Positions 1-11,445 of a stretch of 64,000 bases of DNA are shown piece after piece. This stretch comes from Globodera rostochiensis (taxonomy: Eukaryota > Nematoda > Chromadorea > Rhabditida > Heteroderidae). The notes below the pieces were generated by a model. It made no database searches, was not told where the DNA came from, and worked only from the letters and a program-made list of their open reading frames with translations. The stretch lies in NCBI GenBank assembly GCA_018350325.1, contig JAEVLN010000019.1:1302001-1366000 (forward strand). The letters are read 5' to 3'. A program made the translations under genes and the position numbers. Position 1 is the stretch's first letter. The number at the start of each line of letters is the position of its first letter.

Positions 1-3000
1 CAGAAGTCTAAACGTCCGGAAGAAGCTTGGTCTAAGGAAATTCAGAAGTCTAAACTGTCCGGAAGAAGCTTGGTCTAAGGAAATTCAGAAGTCTAAACGT
101 CCGGAAGAAGCTTGGTCTAAGGAAATTCAGAAGTCTAAACGTCCGGAAGAAGCTTGGTCTAAGGAAATTCAGAAGTCTAAACGTCCGGAAGAAGCTTGAT
201 CTAAGGAAATTCAGAAGTCTAAACTGTCCGGAAGAAGCTTGGTCTAAGGAAATTCAGAAGTCTAAACGTCCGGAAGAAGCTTGGTCTAAGGAAATTCAGA
301 AGTCTAAACTGTCCGGAAGAAGCTTGGTCTAAGGAAATTCAGAAGTCTAAACTGTCCGGAAGAAGCTTGGTCTAAGGAAATTCAGAAGTCTAAACGTCCG
401 GAAGAAGCTTGGTCTAAGGAAATTCAGAAGTCTAAACGTCCGGAAGAAGCTTGGTCTAAGGAAATTCAGAAGTCTAAACGTCCGGAAGAAGCTTGATCTA
501 AGGAAATTCAGAAGTCTAAACGTCCGGAAGAAGCTTGGTCTAAGGAAATTCAGAAGTCTAAACGTCCGGAAGAAGCTTGGTCTAAGGAAATTCAGAAGTC
601 TAAACTGTCCGGAAGAAGCTTGGTCTAAGGAAATTCAGAAGTCTAAACGTCCGGAAGAAGCTTGGTCTAAGGAAATTCAGAAGTCTAAACGTCCGGAAGA
701 AGCTTGGTCTAAGGAAATTCAGAAGTCTAAACTGTCCGGAAGAAGCTTGGTCTAAGGAAATTCAGAAGTCTAAACGTCCGGAAGAAGCTTGGTCTAAGGA
801 AATTCAGAAGTCTAAACGTCCGGAAGAAGCTTGGTCTAAGGAAATTCAGAAGTCTAAACTGTCCGGAAGAAGCTTGGTCTAAGGAAATTCAGAAGTCTAA
901 ACGTCCGGAAGAAGCTTGGTCTAAGGAAATTCAGAAGTCTAAACGTCCGGAAGAAGCTTGGTCTAAGGAAATTCAGAAGTCTAAACGTCCGGAAGAAGCT
1001 TGGTCTAAGGAAATTCAGAAGTCTAAACGTCCGGAAGAAGCTTGGTCTAAGGAAATTCAGAAGTCTAAACGTCCGGAAGAAGCTTGGTCTAAGGAAATTC
1101 AGAAGTCTAAACGTCCGGAAGAAGCTTGGTCTAAGGAAATTCAGAAGTCTAAACGTCCGGAAGAAGCTTGGTCTAAGGAAATTCAGAAGTCTAAACGTCC
1201 GGAAGAAGCTTGGTCTAAGGAAATTCAGAAGTCTAAACGTCCGGAAGAAGCTTGGTCTAAGGAAATTCAGAAGTCTAAACTGTCCGGAAGAAGCTTGGTC
1301 TAAGGAAATTCAGAAGTCTAAACGTCCGGAAGAAGCTTGGTCTAAGGAAATTCAGAAGTCTAAACGTCCGGAAGAAGCTTGGTCTAAGGAAATTCAGAAG
1401 TCTAAACGTCCGGAAGAAGCTTGGTCTAAGGAAATTCAGAAGTCTAAACTGTCCGGAAGAAGCTTGGTCTAAGGAAATTCAGAAGTCTAAACGTCCGGAA
1501 GAAGCTTGGTCTAAGGAAATTCAGAAGTCTAAACGTCCGGAAGAAGCTTGGTCTAAGGAAATTCAGAAGTCTAAACGTCCGGAAGAAGCTTGGTCTAAGG
1601 AAATTCAGAAGTCTAAACGTCCGGAAGAAGCTTGGTCTAAGGAAATTCAGAAGTCTAAACGTCCGGAAGAAGCTTGGTCTAAGGAAATTCAGAAGTCTAA
1701 ACTGTCCGGAAGAAGCTTGGTCTAAGGAAATTCAGAAGTCTAAACGTCCGGAAGAAGCTTGGTCTAAGGAAATTCAGAAGTCTAAACGTCCGGAAGAAGC
1801 TTGGTCTAAGGAAATTCAGAAGTCTAAACTGTCCGGAAGAAGCTTGGTCTAAGGAAATTCAGAAGTCTAAACGTCCGGAAGAAGCTTGGTCTAAGGAAAT
1901 TCAGAAGTCTAAACGTCCGGAAGAAGCTTGGTCTAAGGAAATTCAGAAGTCTAAACGTCCGGAAGAAGCTTGGTCTAAGGAAATTCAGAAGTCTAAACTG
2001 TCCGGAAGAAGCTTGGTCTAAGGAAATTCAGAAGTCTAAACGTCCGGAAGAAGCTTGGTCTAAGGAAATTCAGAAGTCTAAACGTCCGGAAGAAGCTTGG
2101 TCTAAGGAAATTCAGAAGTCTAAACTGTCCGGAAGAAGCTTGGTCTAAGGAAATTCAGAAGTCTAAACGTCCGGAAGAAGCTTGGTCTAAGGAAATTCAG
2201 AAGTCTAAACGTCCGGAAGAAGCTTGGTCTAAGGAAATTCAGAAGTCTAAACGTCCGGAAGAAGCTGGTCTAAGGAAATTCAGAAGTCTAAACTGTCCGG
2301 AAGAAGCTTGGTCTAAGGAAATTCAGAAGTCTAAACGTCCGGAGAAGCTTGGTCTAAGGAAATTCAGAAGTCTAAACGTCCGGAAGAAGCTTGGTCTAAG
2401 GAAATTCAGAAGTCTAAACTGTCCGGAAGAAGCTTGGTCTAAGGAAATTCAGAAGTCTAAACTGTCCGGAAGAAGCTTGGTCTAAGGAAATTCAGAAGTC
2501 TAAACGTCCGGAAGAAGCTTGGTCTAAGGAAATTCAGAAGTCTAAACGTCCGGAAGAAGCTTGGTCTAAGGAAATTCAGAAGTCTAAACGTCCGGAAGAA
2601 GCTTGGTCTAAGGAAATTCAGAAGTCTAAACGTCCGGAAGAAGCTTGGTCTAAGGAAATTCAGAAGTCTAAACGTCCGGAAGAAGCTTGGTCTAAGGAAA
2701 TTCAGAAGTCTAAACTGTCCGGAAGAAGCTTGGTCTAAGGAAATTCAGAAGTCTAAACGTCCGGAAGAAGCTTGGTCTAAGGAAATTCAGAAGTCTAAAC
2801 GTCCGGAAGAAGCTTGGTCTAAGGAAATTCAGAAGTCTAAACTGTCCGGAAGAAGCTTGGTCTAAGGAAATTCAGAAGTCTAAACGTCCGGAAGAAGCTT
2901 GGTCTAAGGAAATTCAGAAGTCTAAACTGTCCGGAAGAAGCTTGGTCTAAGGAAATTCAGAAGTCTAAACGTCCGGAAGAAGCTTGGTCTAAGGAAATTC

Positions 3001-6000
3001 AGAAGTCTAAACGTCCGGAAGAAGCTTGGTCTAAGGAAATTCAGAAGTCTAAACTGTCCGGAAGAAGCTTGGTCTAAGGAAATTCAGAAGTCTAAACTGT
3101 CCGGAAGAAGCTTGGTCTAAGGAAATTCAGAAGTCTAAACGTCCGGAAGAAGCTTGGTCTAAGGAAATTCAGAAGTCTAAACTGTCCGGAAGAAGCTTGG
3201 TCTAAGGAAATTCAGAAGTCTAAACGTCCGGAAGAAGCTTGGTCTAAGGAAATTCAGAAGTCTAAACGTCCGGAAGAAGCTGGTCTAAGGAAATTCAGAA
3301 GTCTAAACGTCCGGAAGAAGCTTGATCTAAGGAAATTCAGAAGTCTAAACGTCCGGAAGAAGCTTGGTCTAAGGAAATTCAGAAGTCTAAACGTCCGGAA
3401 GAAGCTTGGTCTAAGGAAATTCAGAAGTCTAAACTGTCCGGAAGAAGCTTGGTCTAAGGAAATTCAGAAGTCTAAACGTCCGGAAGAAGCTTGGTCTAAG
3501 GAAATTCAGAAGTCTAAACGTCCGGAAGAAGCTTGGTCTAAGGAAATTCAGAAGTCTAAACTGTCCGGAAGAAGCTTGGTCTAAGGAAATTCAGAAGTCT
3601 AAACGTCCGGAAGAAGCTTGGTCTAAGGAAATTCAGAAGTCTAAACGTCCGGAAGAAGCTTGGTCTAAGGAAATTCAGAAGTCTAAACGTCCGGAAGAAG
3701 CTTAGTCTAAGGAAATTCAGAAGTCTAAACGTCCGGAAGAAGCTTGGTCTAAGGAAATTCAGAAGTCTAAACGTCCGGAAGAAGCTTGGTCTAAGGAAAT
3801 TCAGAAGTCTAAACGTCCGGAAGAAGCTTGGTCTAAGGAAATTCAGAAGTCTAAACGTCCGGAAGAAGCTTGGTCTAAGGAAATTCAGAAGTCTAAACGT
3901 CCGGAAGAAGCTTGGTCTAAGGAAATTCAGAAGTCTAAACGTCCGGAAGAAGCTTGGTCTAAGGAAATTCAGAAGTCTAAACGTCCGGAAGAAGCTTGGT
4001 CTAAGGAAATTCAGAAGTCTAAACGTCCGGAAGAAGCTTGGTCTAAGGAAATTCAGAAGTCTAAACGTCCGGAAGAAGCTTGGTCTAAGGAAATTCAGAA
4101 GTCTAAACTGTCCGGAAGAAGCTTGGTCTAAGGAAATTCAGAAGTCTAAACGTCCGGAAGAAGCTTGGTCTAAGGAAATTCAGAAGTCTAAACGTCCGGA
4201 AGAAGCTTGGTCTAAGGAAATTCAGAAGTCTAAACTGTCCGGAAGAAGCTTGGTCTAAGGAAATTCAGAAGTCTAAACGTCCGGAAGAAGCTTGGTCTAA
4301 GGAAATTCAGAAGTCTAAACGTCCGGAAGAAGCTTGGTCTAAGGAAATTCAGAAGTCTAAACTGTCCGGAAGAAGCTTGGTCTAAGGAAATTCAGAAGTC
4401 TAAACGTCCGGAAGAAGCTTGATCTAAGGAAATTCAGAAGTCTAAACGTCCGGAAGAAGCTTGGTCTAAGGAAATTCAGAAGTCTAAACGTCCGGAAGAA
4501 GCTTGGTCTAAGGAAATTCAGAAGTCTAAACTGTCCGGAAGAAGCTTGGTCTAAGGAAATTCAGAAGTCTAAACGTCCGGAAGAAGCTTGGTCTAAGGAA
4601 ATTCAGAAGTCTAAACGTCCGGAAGAAGCTTCGTCTAAGGAAATTCAGAAGTCTAAACGTCCGGAAGAAGCTTGGTCTAAGGAAATTCAGAAGTCTAAAC
4701 GTCCGGAAGAAGCTTGATCTAAGGAAATTCAGAAGTCTAAACGTCCGGAAGAAGCTTGGTCTAAGGAAATTCAGAAGTCTAAACGTCCGGAAGAAGCTTG
4801 GTCTAAGGAAATTCAGAAGTCTAAACTGTCCGGAAGAAGCTTGGTCTAAGGAAATTCAGAAGTCTAAACGTCCGGAAGAAGCTTGGTCTAAGGAAATTCA
4901 GAAGTCTAAACGTCCGGAAGAAGCTTGGTCTAAGGAAATTCAGAAGTCTAAACGTCCGGAAGAAGCTTCGTCTAAGGAAATTCAGAAGTCTAAACGTCCG
5001 GAAGAAGCTTGGTCTAAGGAAATTCAGAAGTCTAAACGTCCGGAAGAAGCTTGATCTAAGGAAATTCAGAAGTCTAAACGTCCGGAAGAAGCTTCGTCTA
5101 AGGAAATTCAGAAGTCTAAACGTCCGGAAGAAGCTTGGTCTAAGGAAATTCAGAAGTCTAAACGTCCGGAAGAAGCTTGATCTAAGGAAATTCAGAAGTC
5201 TAAACGTCCGGAAGAAGCTTGGTCTAAGGAAATTCAGAAGTCTAAACGTCCGGAAGAAGCTTGGTCTAAGGAAATTCAGAAGTCTAAACTGTCCGGAAGA
5301 AGCTTGGTCTAAGGAAATTCAGAAGTCTAAACGTCCGGAAGAAGCTTGGTCTAAGGAAATTCAGAAGTCTAAACGTCCGGAAGAAGCTTGGTCTAAGGAA
5401 ATTCAGAAGTCTAAACGTCCGGAAGAAGCTTCGTCTAAGGAAATTCAGAAGTCTAAACGTCCGGAAGAAGCTTGGTCTAAGGAAATTCAGAAGTCTAAAC
5501 GTCCGGAAGAAGCTTGATCTAAGGAAATTCAGAAGTCTAAACGTCCGGAAGAAGCTTGGTCTAAGGAAATTCAGAAGTCTAAACGTCCGGAAGAAGCTTG
5601 GTCTAAGGAAATTCAGAAGTCTAAACTGTCCGGAAGAAGCTTGGTCTAAGGAAATTCAGAAGTCTAAACGTCCGGAAGAAGCTTGGTCTAAGGAAATTCA
5701 GAAGTCTAAACGTCCGGAAGAAGCTTGGTCTAAGGAAATTCAGAAGTCTAAACGTCCGGAAGAAGCTTGGTCTAAGGAAATTCAGAAGTCTAAACTGTCC
5801 GGAAGAAGCTTGGTCTAAGGAAATTCAGAAGTCTAAACGTCCGGAAGAAGCTTGATCTAAGGAAATTCAGAAGTCTAAACGTCCGGAAGAAGCTTGGTCT
5901 AAGGAAATTCAGAAGTCTAAACGTCCGGAAGAAGCTTGGTCTAAGGAAATTCAGAAGTCTAAACTGTCCGGAAGAAGCTTGGTCTAAGGAAATTCAGAAG

Positions 6001-6930
6001 TCTAAACGTCCGGAAGAAGCTTGGTCTAAGGAAATTCAGAAGTCTAAACGTCCGGAAGAAGCTTCGTCTAAGGAAATTCAGAAGTCTAAACGTCCGGAAG
6101 AAGCTTGGTCTAAGGAAATTCAGAAGTCTAAACGTCCGGAAGAAGCTTGATCTAAGGAAATTCAGAAGTCTAAACGTCCGGAAGAAGCTTGGTCTAAGGA
6201 AATTCAGAAGTCTAAACGTCCGGAAGAAGCTTGGTCTAAGGAAATTCAGAAGTCTAAACTGTCCGGAAGAAGCTTGGTCTAAGGAAATTCAGAAGTCTAA
6301 ACGTCCGGAAGAAGCTTCGTCTAAGGAAATTCAGAAGTCTAAACGTCCGGAAGAAGCTTGGTCTAAGGAAATTCAGAAGTCTAAACGTCCGGAAGAAGCT
6401 TGATCTAAGGAAATTCAGAAGTCTAAACGTCCGGAAGAAGCTTGGTCTAAGGAAATTCAGAAGTCTAAACGTCCGGAAGAAGCTTGGTCTAAGGAAATTC
6501 AGAAGTCTAAACTGTCCGGAAGAAGCTTGGTCTAAGGAAATTCAGAAGTCTAAACGTCCGGAAGAAGCTTCGTCTAAGGAAATTCAGAAGTCTAAACGTC
6601 CGGAAGAAGCTTGGTCTAAGGAAATTCAGAAGTCTAAACGTCCGGAAGAAGCTTGGTCTAAGGAAATTCAGAAGTCTAAACTGTCCGGAAGAAGCTTGGT
6701 CTAAGGAAATTCAGAAGTCTAAACGTCCGGAAGAAGCTTGGTCTAAGGAAATTCAGAAGTCTAAACTGTCCGGAAGAAGCTTGGTCTAAGGAAATTCAGA
6801 AGTCTAAACGTCCGGAAGAAGCTTGGTCTAAGGAAATTCAGAAGTCTAAACGTCCGGAAGAAGCTTCGTCTAAGGAAATTCAGAAGTCTAAACGTCCGGA
6901 AGAAGCTTCGTCTAAGGAAATTCAGAAGTC
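1..6930. repeat. 42/43-bp satellite array with higher-order structure
   Basis: An uninterrupted head-to-tail array runs from the window edge to about 6930, roughly 160 copies, and extends beyond the window. The unit is 42 bp (variant with AAACGTCCGG) or 43 bp (variant with AAACTGTCCGG), and each copy carries AAGCTT. Copies are nearly identical. Point variants mark sub-families: GCTTGATCT, GCTTCGTCT, a single GCTTAGTCT near 3703, and rare 1-bp deletions near 2267, 2343 and 3280. The 43-bp type often follows two 42-bp types. From about 4500 rightward the GATCT and CGTCT variants recur every 7-8 units, a higher-order repeat. Because 42 is divisible by three, runs of 42-bp units stay open on the minus strand, but each 43-bp unit breaks the frame, so it is not coding. 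Confidence 0.98.
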
Positions 6931-6968
6931 TAAAACCCATCAATCCAATTAATTAGTGCCAAACTGAC

Positions 6969-9724
6969 CAATTGCTTCCTGCACAAGTTGCTCACTTTCA
7001 GCATCCAACGCGGAGGTCGCCTCGTCCAGCAGCAAAATGCGCGGGTTGCCGATCAGAACGCGCGCAATGGCCAAACTTTGGCAAAATTTGTATTAAAATT
7101 CGATTCGTTTCCACCAACCGCTGTTTTTGCCCTCCGGACAGCTGTACGCCTCCATGCCCTACGCGCGTATTGAAACCTTGCGGCAATTTGCTGATAAATC
7201 CGTAGGCATTGGCCATTCGACACGCCGTCACCATTTGATCCTTTCAATTTCACATTAATTGATAAAAGCCAACAAATTGGAGGAGTTCACCCACCGTTGT
7301 CGCCTCTTCTCGTCCCATTCGCAAATTGGCCTCCACCGTCGCCGCGAACAGAACGGGCTCTTGCTGCACGAGGCCAACGGTCTGACGCAGCCATTGCACA
7401 TTCAAATCGCGCAACGGAATGCCGTCGAGCGTTAGGCAGCCCTTAAAGTGATCGGTGGATTGATCAGAGGTCATTTGGGACGTCAACTTCTGACGCCTAC
7501 CGTACCTTTGTTGCCTCATAAAAGCGCATCAGCAGTGCAACCATCGTGGACTTGCCGCACCCGCTGTGTCCGACCAGGGCCACCGACTCGCCCGGCTCAA
7601 TTCGCAAGCAAACGCTCTTCAGAACTTTGAGTTCGCGGCGCGAGGGATAGGAAAAGTGAATGTTGCTGAACTCGATGCCGCCCTTCACGGAGTTCGGGCG
7701 GATGCCGGCCGAGCTGGTGCAGTCCAAAGCTGGCTTCTAAACTCCAAATTCGAGCCCTCTCCCCGCAGGCATTTCCCACTCTGTCGATTATGGCGAACAT
7801 TTCTCCGGCAGCCAATTTGGCACCCATAATGACGCCCATCTGCGGAAGTGCCTGTCCAATGCGCGAGGCGCCGATGAGGACGGACCTTCGGACAGAAAGG
7901 GGGGGGGGCTTCTTCCATTAATTAGTTCATTAATTAGACGGGCGGCTTCTTCCATTAATTAATTCATTAATTAGACGGGCGGCTTCTTCCATTAATTAAT
8001 TCATTAATTAGACGCTACCAGAAGACGGCGAAAACCGTTCCGGGCGAAATGCGTCCCTCCAAAGCCAAAGACGTGCCGTACCAAAAGGCAACGCCCATGG
8101 AGCCGAACATTACCAGCAAATGGAGGCCGCCAAAGAAGGCCACCATCAGCGCTTTTCGAATGCCCATGCGACGGCCCACAACTTATTTGGGGTTAAAGCC
8201 GACTTTTTGTCCCCCGCCCCTTTCAAAGTTTGCATAAATAATATTCGCTGTTGCCCCCGCCCCCTCACCCAAATGGCGTTTATAACGCGTCAACTCAAAT
8301 TGTTGTGCATTGAAAGCGGCCACCTTACAAAACTTCTTTTAAATTCAAAAGGATTAGTCAAATTTCACCGTCCGAATGCCCGCCAGCACTTCTTCCGCAA
8401 CTGCGCCCGCGGCGGAATAGGCACTCATTTCTTTGCGGACGGCGCGGGAAACGGCGGAAGCTGAGCCGAAAAAGGCCAAAATCATAAAGGGGAACACCAA
8501 CAACATAACCAGGGCCATTTGCCAACTTAAAAGACAAAATTAAACAAAAAAAAAGAATTTAAATAAATTAAAAAATTCGCCTCATATAAAATGCGTAAAG
8601 AATGCCGGCGACGCAAGCGGCCAAAGATTGGAAGATGACAGCTAATTTGTCACTCATTCCCTCCCGAATTCGGTCCATTCCTCTGAAATTGGCACATTTA
8701 ACACCAAAAATTATAATTTTATAAATCATTTACTGACGAAGCCATCTTTTGGGCCAATGCTCCCACTTGATTTGTCGGGCGATCAAACCAGGCTAATTAG
8801 GTAATTCAAAATGTAAAAGTCAAAAGACCGATCGATCACCCAACCGGGCTCCTGGGAGAGCAGTGCCTGGAAAAGGCGCCGTTCAATTTGGAGGATTTGT
8901 CGTTCACAAAGTGTGGTGAAGGAACCCATCTAATGACCACGTAAAAGGCGGAATTAATTAATTAATTAATTAATGTATTATTATGTATCAATTTATTCTC
9001 ACGGCGATCTGCACGAAAATGAACATCATAATGCCGAGAGTAATGTATAACAGCACGTAATGGAGCATTCCGGCACAGAAAGTGTCCATGTGCTGCTCCA
9101 AAGTGCCGTTTTCGTATTCATTCTGTCCCTCCATGAGCACATCTAGCATTTGCATTAATTGGATTAATTTTGCATATTTAATTAGGTAATTAGTTGATGC
9201 ATTCATTTATTGCCCGTTATTCCGCGAAAAATCAGCGATTGAATGGGCGTTATCGCTCCCGTGAACAGCGCACTGCACATTCCGACGGCCAACAACAGCC
9301 AGTCCCAACGGTCAGCGTAACGAAGCTGAACGGTTTGGTCTGATCGATTGGAATCCAAAGAAATCTCAAAGACCATTTGCCCGTAGGAGGCGCTGTCGAA
9401 GTCGTGCTTTGGCCCGCGCTTCCTCCGCACATCGACGGACGCGTCGCGTTTCGCAGAATTGGACAATGAACGCATCCGTCGCCTCCTTTTGATTGTGCCC
9501 TTTTCTCTGCAATTTTGGGCTTCATCTTCCTCATCTGTTGCGGATACGTCCTCAACATCTCCCAATTCGTTTTCGACCAAAGGTTCACTCTCAGCGGAAG
9601 CGGCCACGGGGGCGACGGGGGAAGCGGCCACGGAGGAGGACGAAGGGCAAAGGACGGGCGCAAGCAGCGCCTCTTTCGTGGGGCCAAACTCTTCTTTTTT
9701 TGTCGGCAAAGCGTCGGAAGGCAT
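6969..9724 (-). CDS. ABCB transporter (P-glycoprotein/MDR type), N-terminal half
   Basis: ATP-driven multidrug or lipid exporter in the plasma membrane. Thirteen exons can be joined: 9724-9214, 9142-9003, 8929-8845, 8792-8738, 8682-8581, 8525-8369, 8323-8269, 8181-8019, 7885-7780, 7733-7506, 7441-7295, 7240-7119 and 7075-6969. The start is the ATG at 9724, followed by a long acidic and then basic cytoplasmic N-terminus. The first transmembrane domain carries family signatures such as [19 protein letters not shown] and [13 protein letters not shown]. The nucleotide-binding domain shows Walker A (GHSGCGKST), Q-loop (VQQEP), signature (LSGGQKQR) and Walker B/D-loop ([11 protein letters not shown]). 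Two introns use GC donors (9213 and 8580). The last visible exon ends at a GT donor (6968) just before the satellite. The H-loop and second half must lie beyond the window, or the gene is truncated: read-through stops near 6951. Confidence 0.93.
7909..8012. repeat. Short intronic tandem repeat, about 37 bp x 2.7
   Basis: The intron between transporter exons 8 and 9 contains almost three copies of a 37-bp unit built from CTTCTTCCATTAATTA and TTAGACGGGCGG blocks. It is preceded by a run of ten or more G at 7899. Copies are nearly perfect, so the expansion is recent. No function is seen. Confidence 0.9.
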
Positions 9725-9739
9725 TTCGGAAGCGAAGCG

Positions 9740-10141
9740 ACGGGGAAACGAAGGAAAGTGTTGGGGGGGGGGGGTAATCAGCGGAACGATCAGCGAGGAC
9801 AGTCAAATCGATGTTTTAAAAGTGAATGTCGGGGGGAGGGGGGAGGGGGGTGTTCTTCAGATTTGCTGGGGGGGGGGGGGGATGGAACGTAAAGATGAAT
9901 TTTTATTCGATCATTTTGGTTCAAATTTAATTCTGAAAACAATTGCCAATCAGCACAGAATGCCAAATTTGTTATTTGAGACCGAAATCATCACCAACAA
10001 ATTTGGGCCCAATTCTTTTGTATGTTTAAAAGAAACAAAATCCAAAAATTCGCTAAATCCGCACAATTGAAATTTGTGGTTAAAAATGACAAATACCTTT
10101 TAAAAGCGACAGACAGACGCATTCATCCGATCTGAGAGGCA
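9740..10141. other. 5' flank of the ABC transporter, with G runs
   Basis: This non-coding stretch lies upstream of the transporter start on the minus strand. It holds two runs of about 10-12 G on the plus strand, near 9763 and 9869, and a GGGGGGAGGGGGGAGGGGGG block at about 9831. The remainder is AT-rich. I see no gene. The promoter or trans-splice region of the transporter should lie here. Confidence 0.5.
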
Positions 10142-11445
10142 AAGCTTTTGAGAGAAAGAGAGAGAGAGCGGGGGGGGGGGGGGGGTAAAGCTTTGGCGAG
10201 AGAGAGAGGGAGGGAGGGGAGGAGGGTAAAGCTTTGGCAAGAGAGAGGGGGGGGAGAGAGGGAGGGAGGGGAGGAGGGTAAAGCTTTGGCAAGAGAGAGA
10301 GGAGGGGGAGGGGGGTAAAGCTTTGGCAAGAGAGAGCGGGGGGGGGGGGGGTAAAGCTTTGGCGAGAGAGAGAGGGAGGGAGGGGAGGAGGGTAAAGCTT
10401 TGGCAAGAGAGAGGGGGGGAGAGAGGGAGGGAGGGGAGGAGGGTAAAGCTTTGGCAAGAGAGAGAGGAGGGGGAGGGGGGTAAAGCTTTGGCAAGAGAGA
10501 GCGGGGGGGGGGGGGGTAAAGCTTTGGCGAGAGAGAGAGGGAGGGAGGGGAGGAGGGTAAAGCTTTGGCAAGAGAGAGGGGGGGAGAGAGGGAGGGAGGG
10601 GAGGAGGGTAAAGCTTTGGCAAGAGAGAGAGGAGGGGGGTAAAGCTTTGGCAAGAGAGAGCGGGGGGGGGGGGGGGTAAAGCTTTGGCGAGAGAGAGCGG
10701 AGGGGGGGGGGGGGTAAAGCTTTGGCGAGAGAGAGCGGAGGGGGGGGGGGGTAAAGCTTTGGCGAGAGAGAGCGGAGGGGGGGGTAATGCTTTGGCGAGA
10801 GAGAGGGAGGGAGGGGAGGGGGGGGGGGGGTAAAGCATTGGCGAGAGAGAGCGGGGGGGGAAAGCTTTGGCGTGAGAGAGAGAGGGAGGGAGGGGAGGAG
10901 AGGGGGGGGGGGTAATGCTTTGGCGAGAGAGAGGGAGGGAGGGGAGGGGGGGGGGGGGGGTAAAGCATTGGCGAGAGAGTGCGGGGGGGGGGGAAAGCTT
11001 TGGCGTGAGAGAGAGAGGGAGGGAGGGGAGGAGAGGGGGGGGGGGGTAATGCTTTGGCGAGAGAGAGGGAGGGAGGGGAGGGGGGGGGGGTAAAGCATTG
11101 GCGAGAGAGTGCGGGGGGGGGGGAAAGCTTTGGCGTGAGAGAGAGAGGGAGGGAGGGGAGGAGAGGGGGGGGGGGGAAAGCTTTGGCGTGAGAGAGAGAG
11201 GGAGGGAGGGGAGGAGAGGGGGGGGGGGGGGGTAAAGCTTTGGCGTGAGAGAGAGAGGGAGGGAGGGGAGGAGAGGGGGGGGGGGGGGGTAATGCTTTGG
11301 CGAGAGAGAGGGAGGGAGGGGAGGGGGGGGGGGGTAAAGCATTGGCGAGAGAGTGCGGGGGGGGGGAAAGCTTTGGCGTGAGAGAGAGAGGGAGGGAGGG
11401 GAGGAGAGGGGGGGGGGGTAAAGCTTTGGCGTGAGAGAGGGGGAC
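10142..11445. repeat. Purine-rich G-tract minisatellite
   Basis: About 1.3 kb of imperfect tandem repeats. Each unit has a constant core TAAAGCTTTGGC(G/A)(A/T)GAGAG followed by GA and GGGA tracts and then a run of 6-17 G. Unit length varies, roughly 30 to 75 bp, mainly through the purine tract. From about 10800 rightward an alternating form uses TAATGC or TAAAGCATTGGCGAG. The plus strand is nearly pure purine apart from the core. The minus strand therefore gives long proline/serine/leucine open frames that are artefacts of composition. Confidence 0.97.

Noticed and set aside
1..6930. CRISPR-like repeat array
   Set aside because: There are no unique spacers. Units abut directly, and the genome is eukaryotic.
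6761..6943. Minus-strand 60-residue open frame of 14-residue repeats
   Set aside because: It is the translation of 42-bp satellite units. Frames are destroyed by each 43-bp unit, so no selection for coding is visible.
9459..10070. Plus-strand 203-residue open frame
   Set aside because: It lies antisense to transporter exon 1 and then runs through G runs. There is no family motif, while the minus strand encodes a recognised protein.
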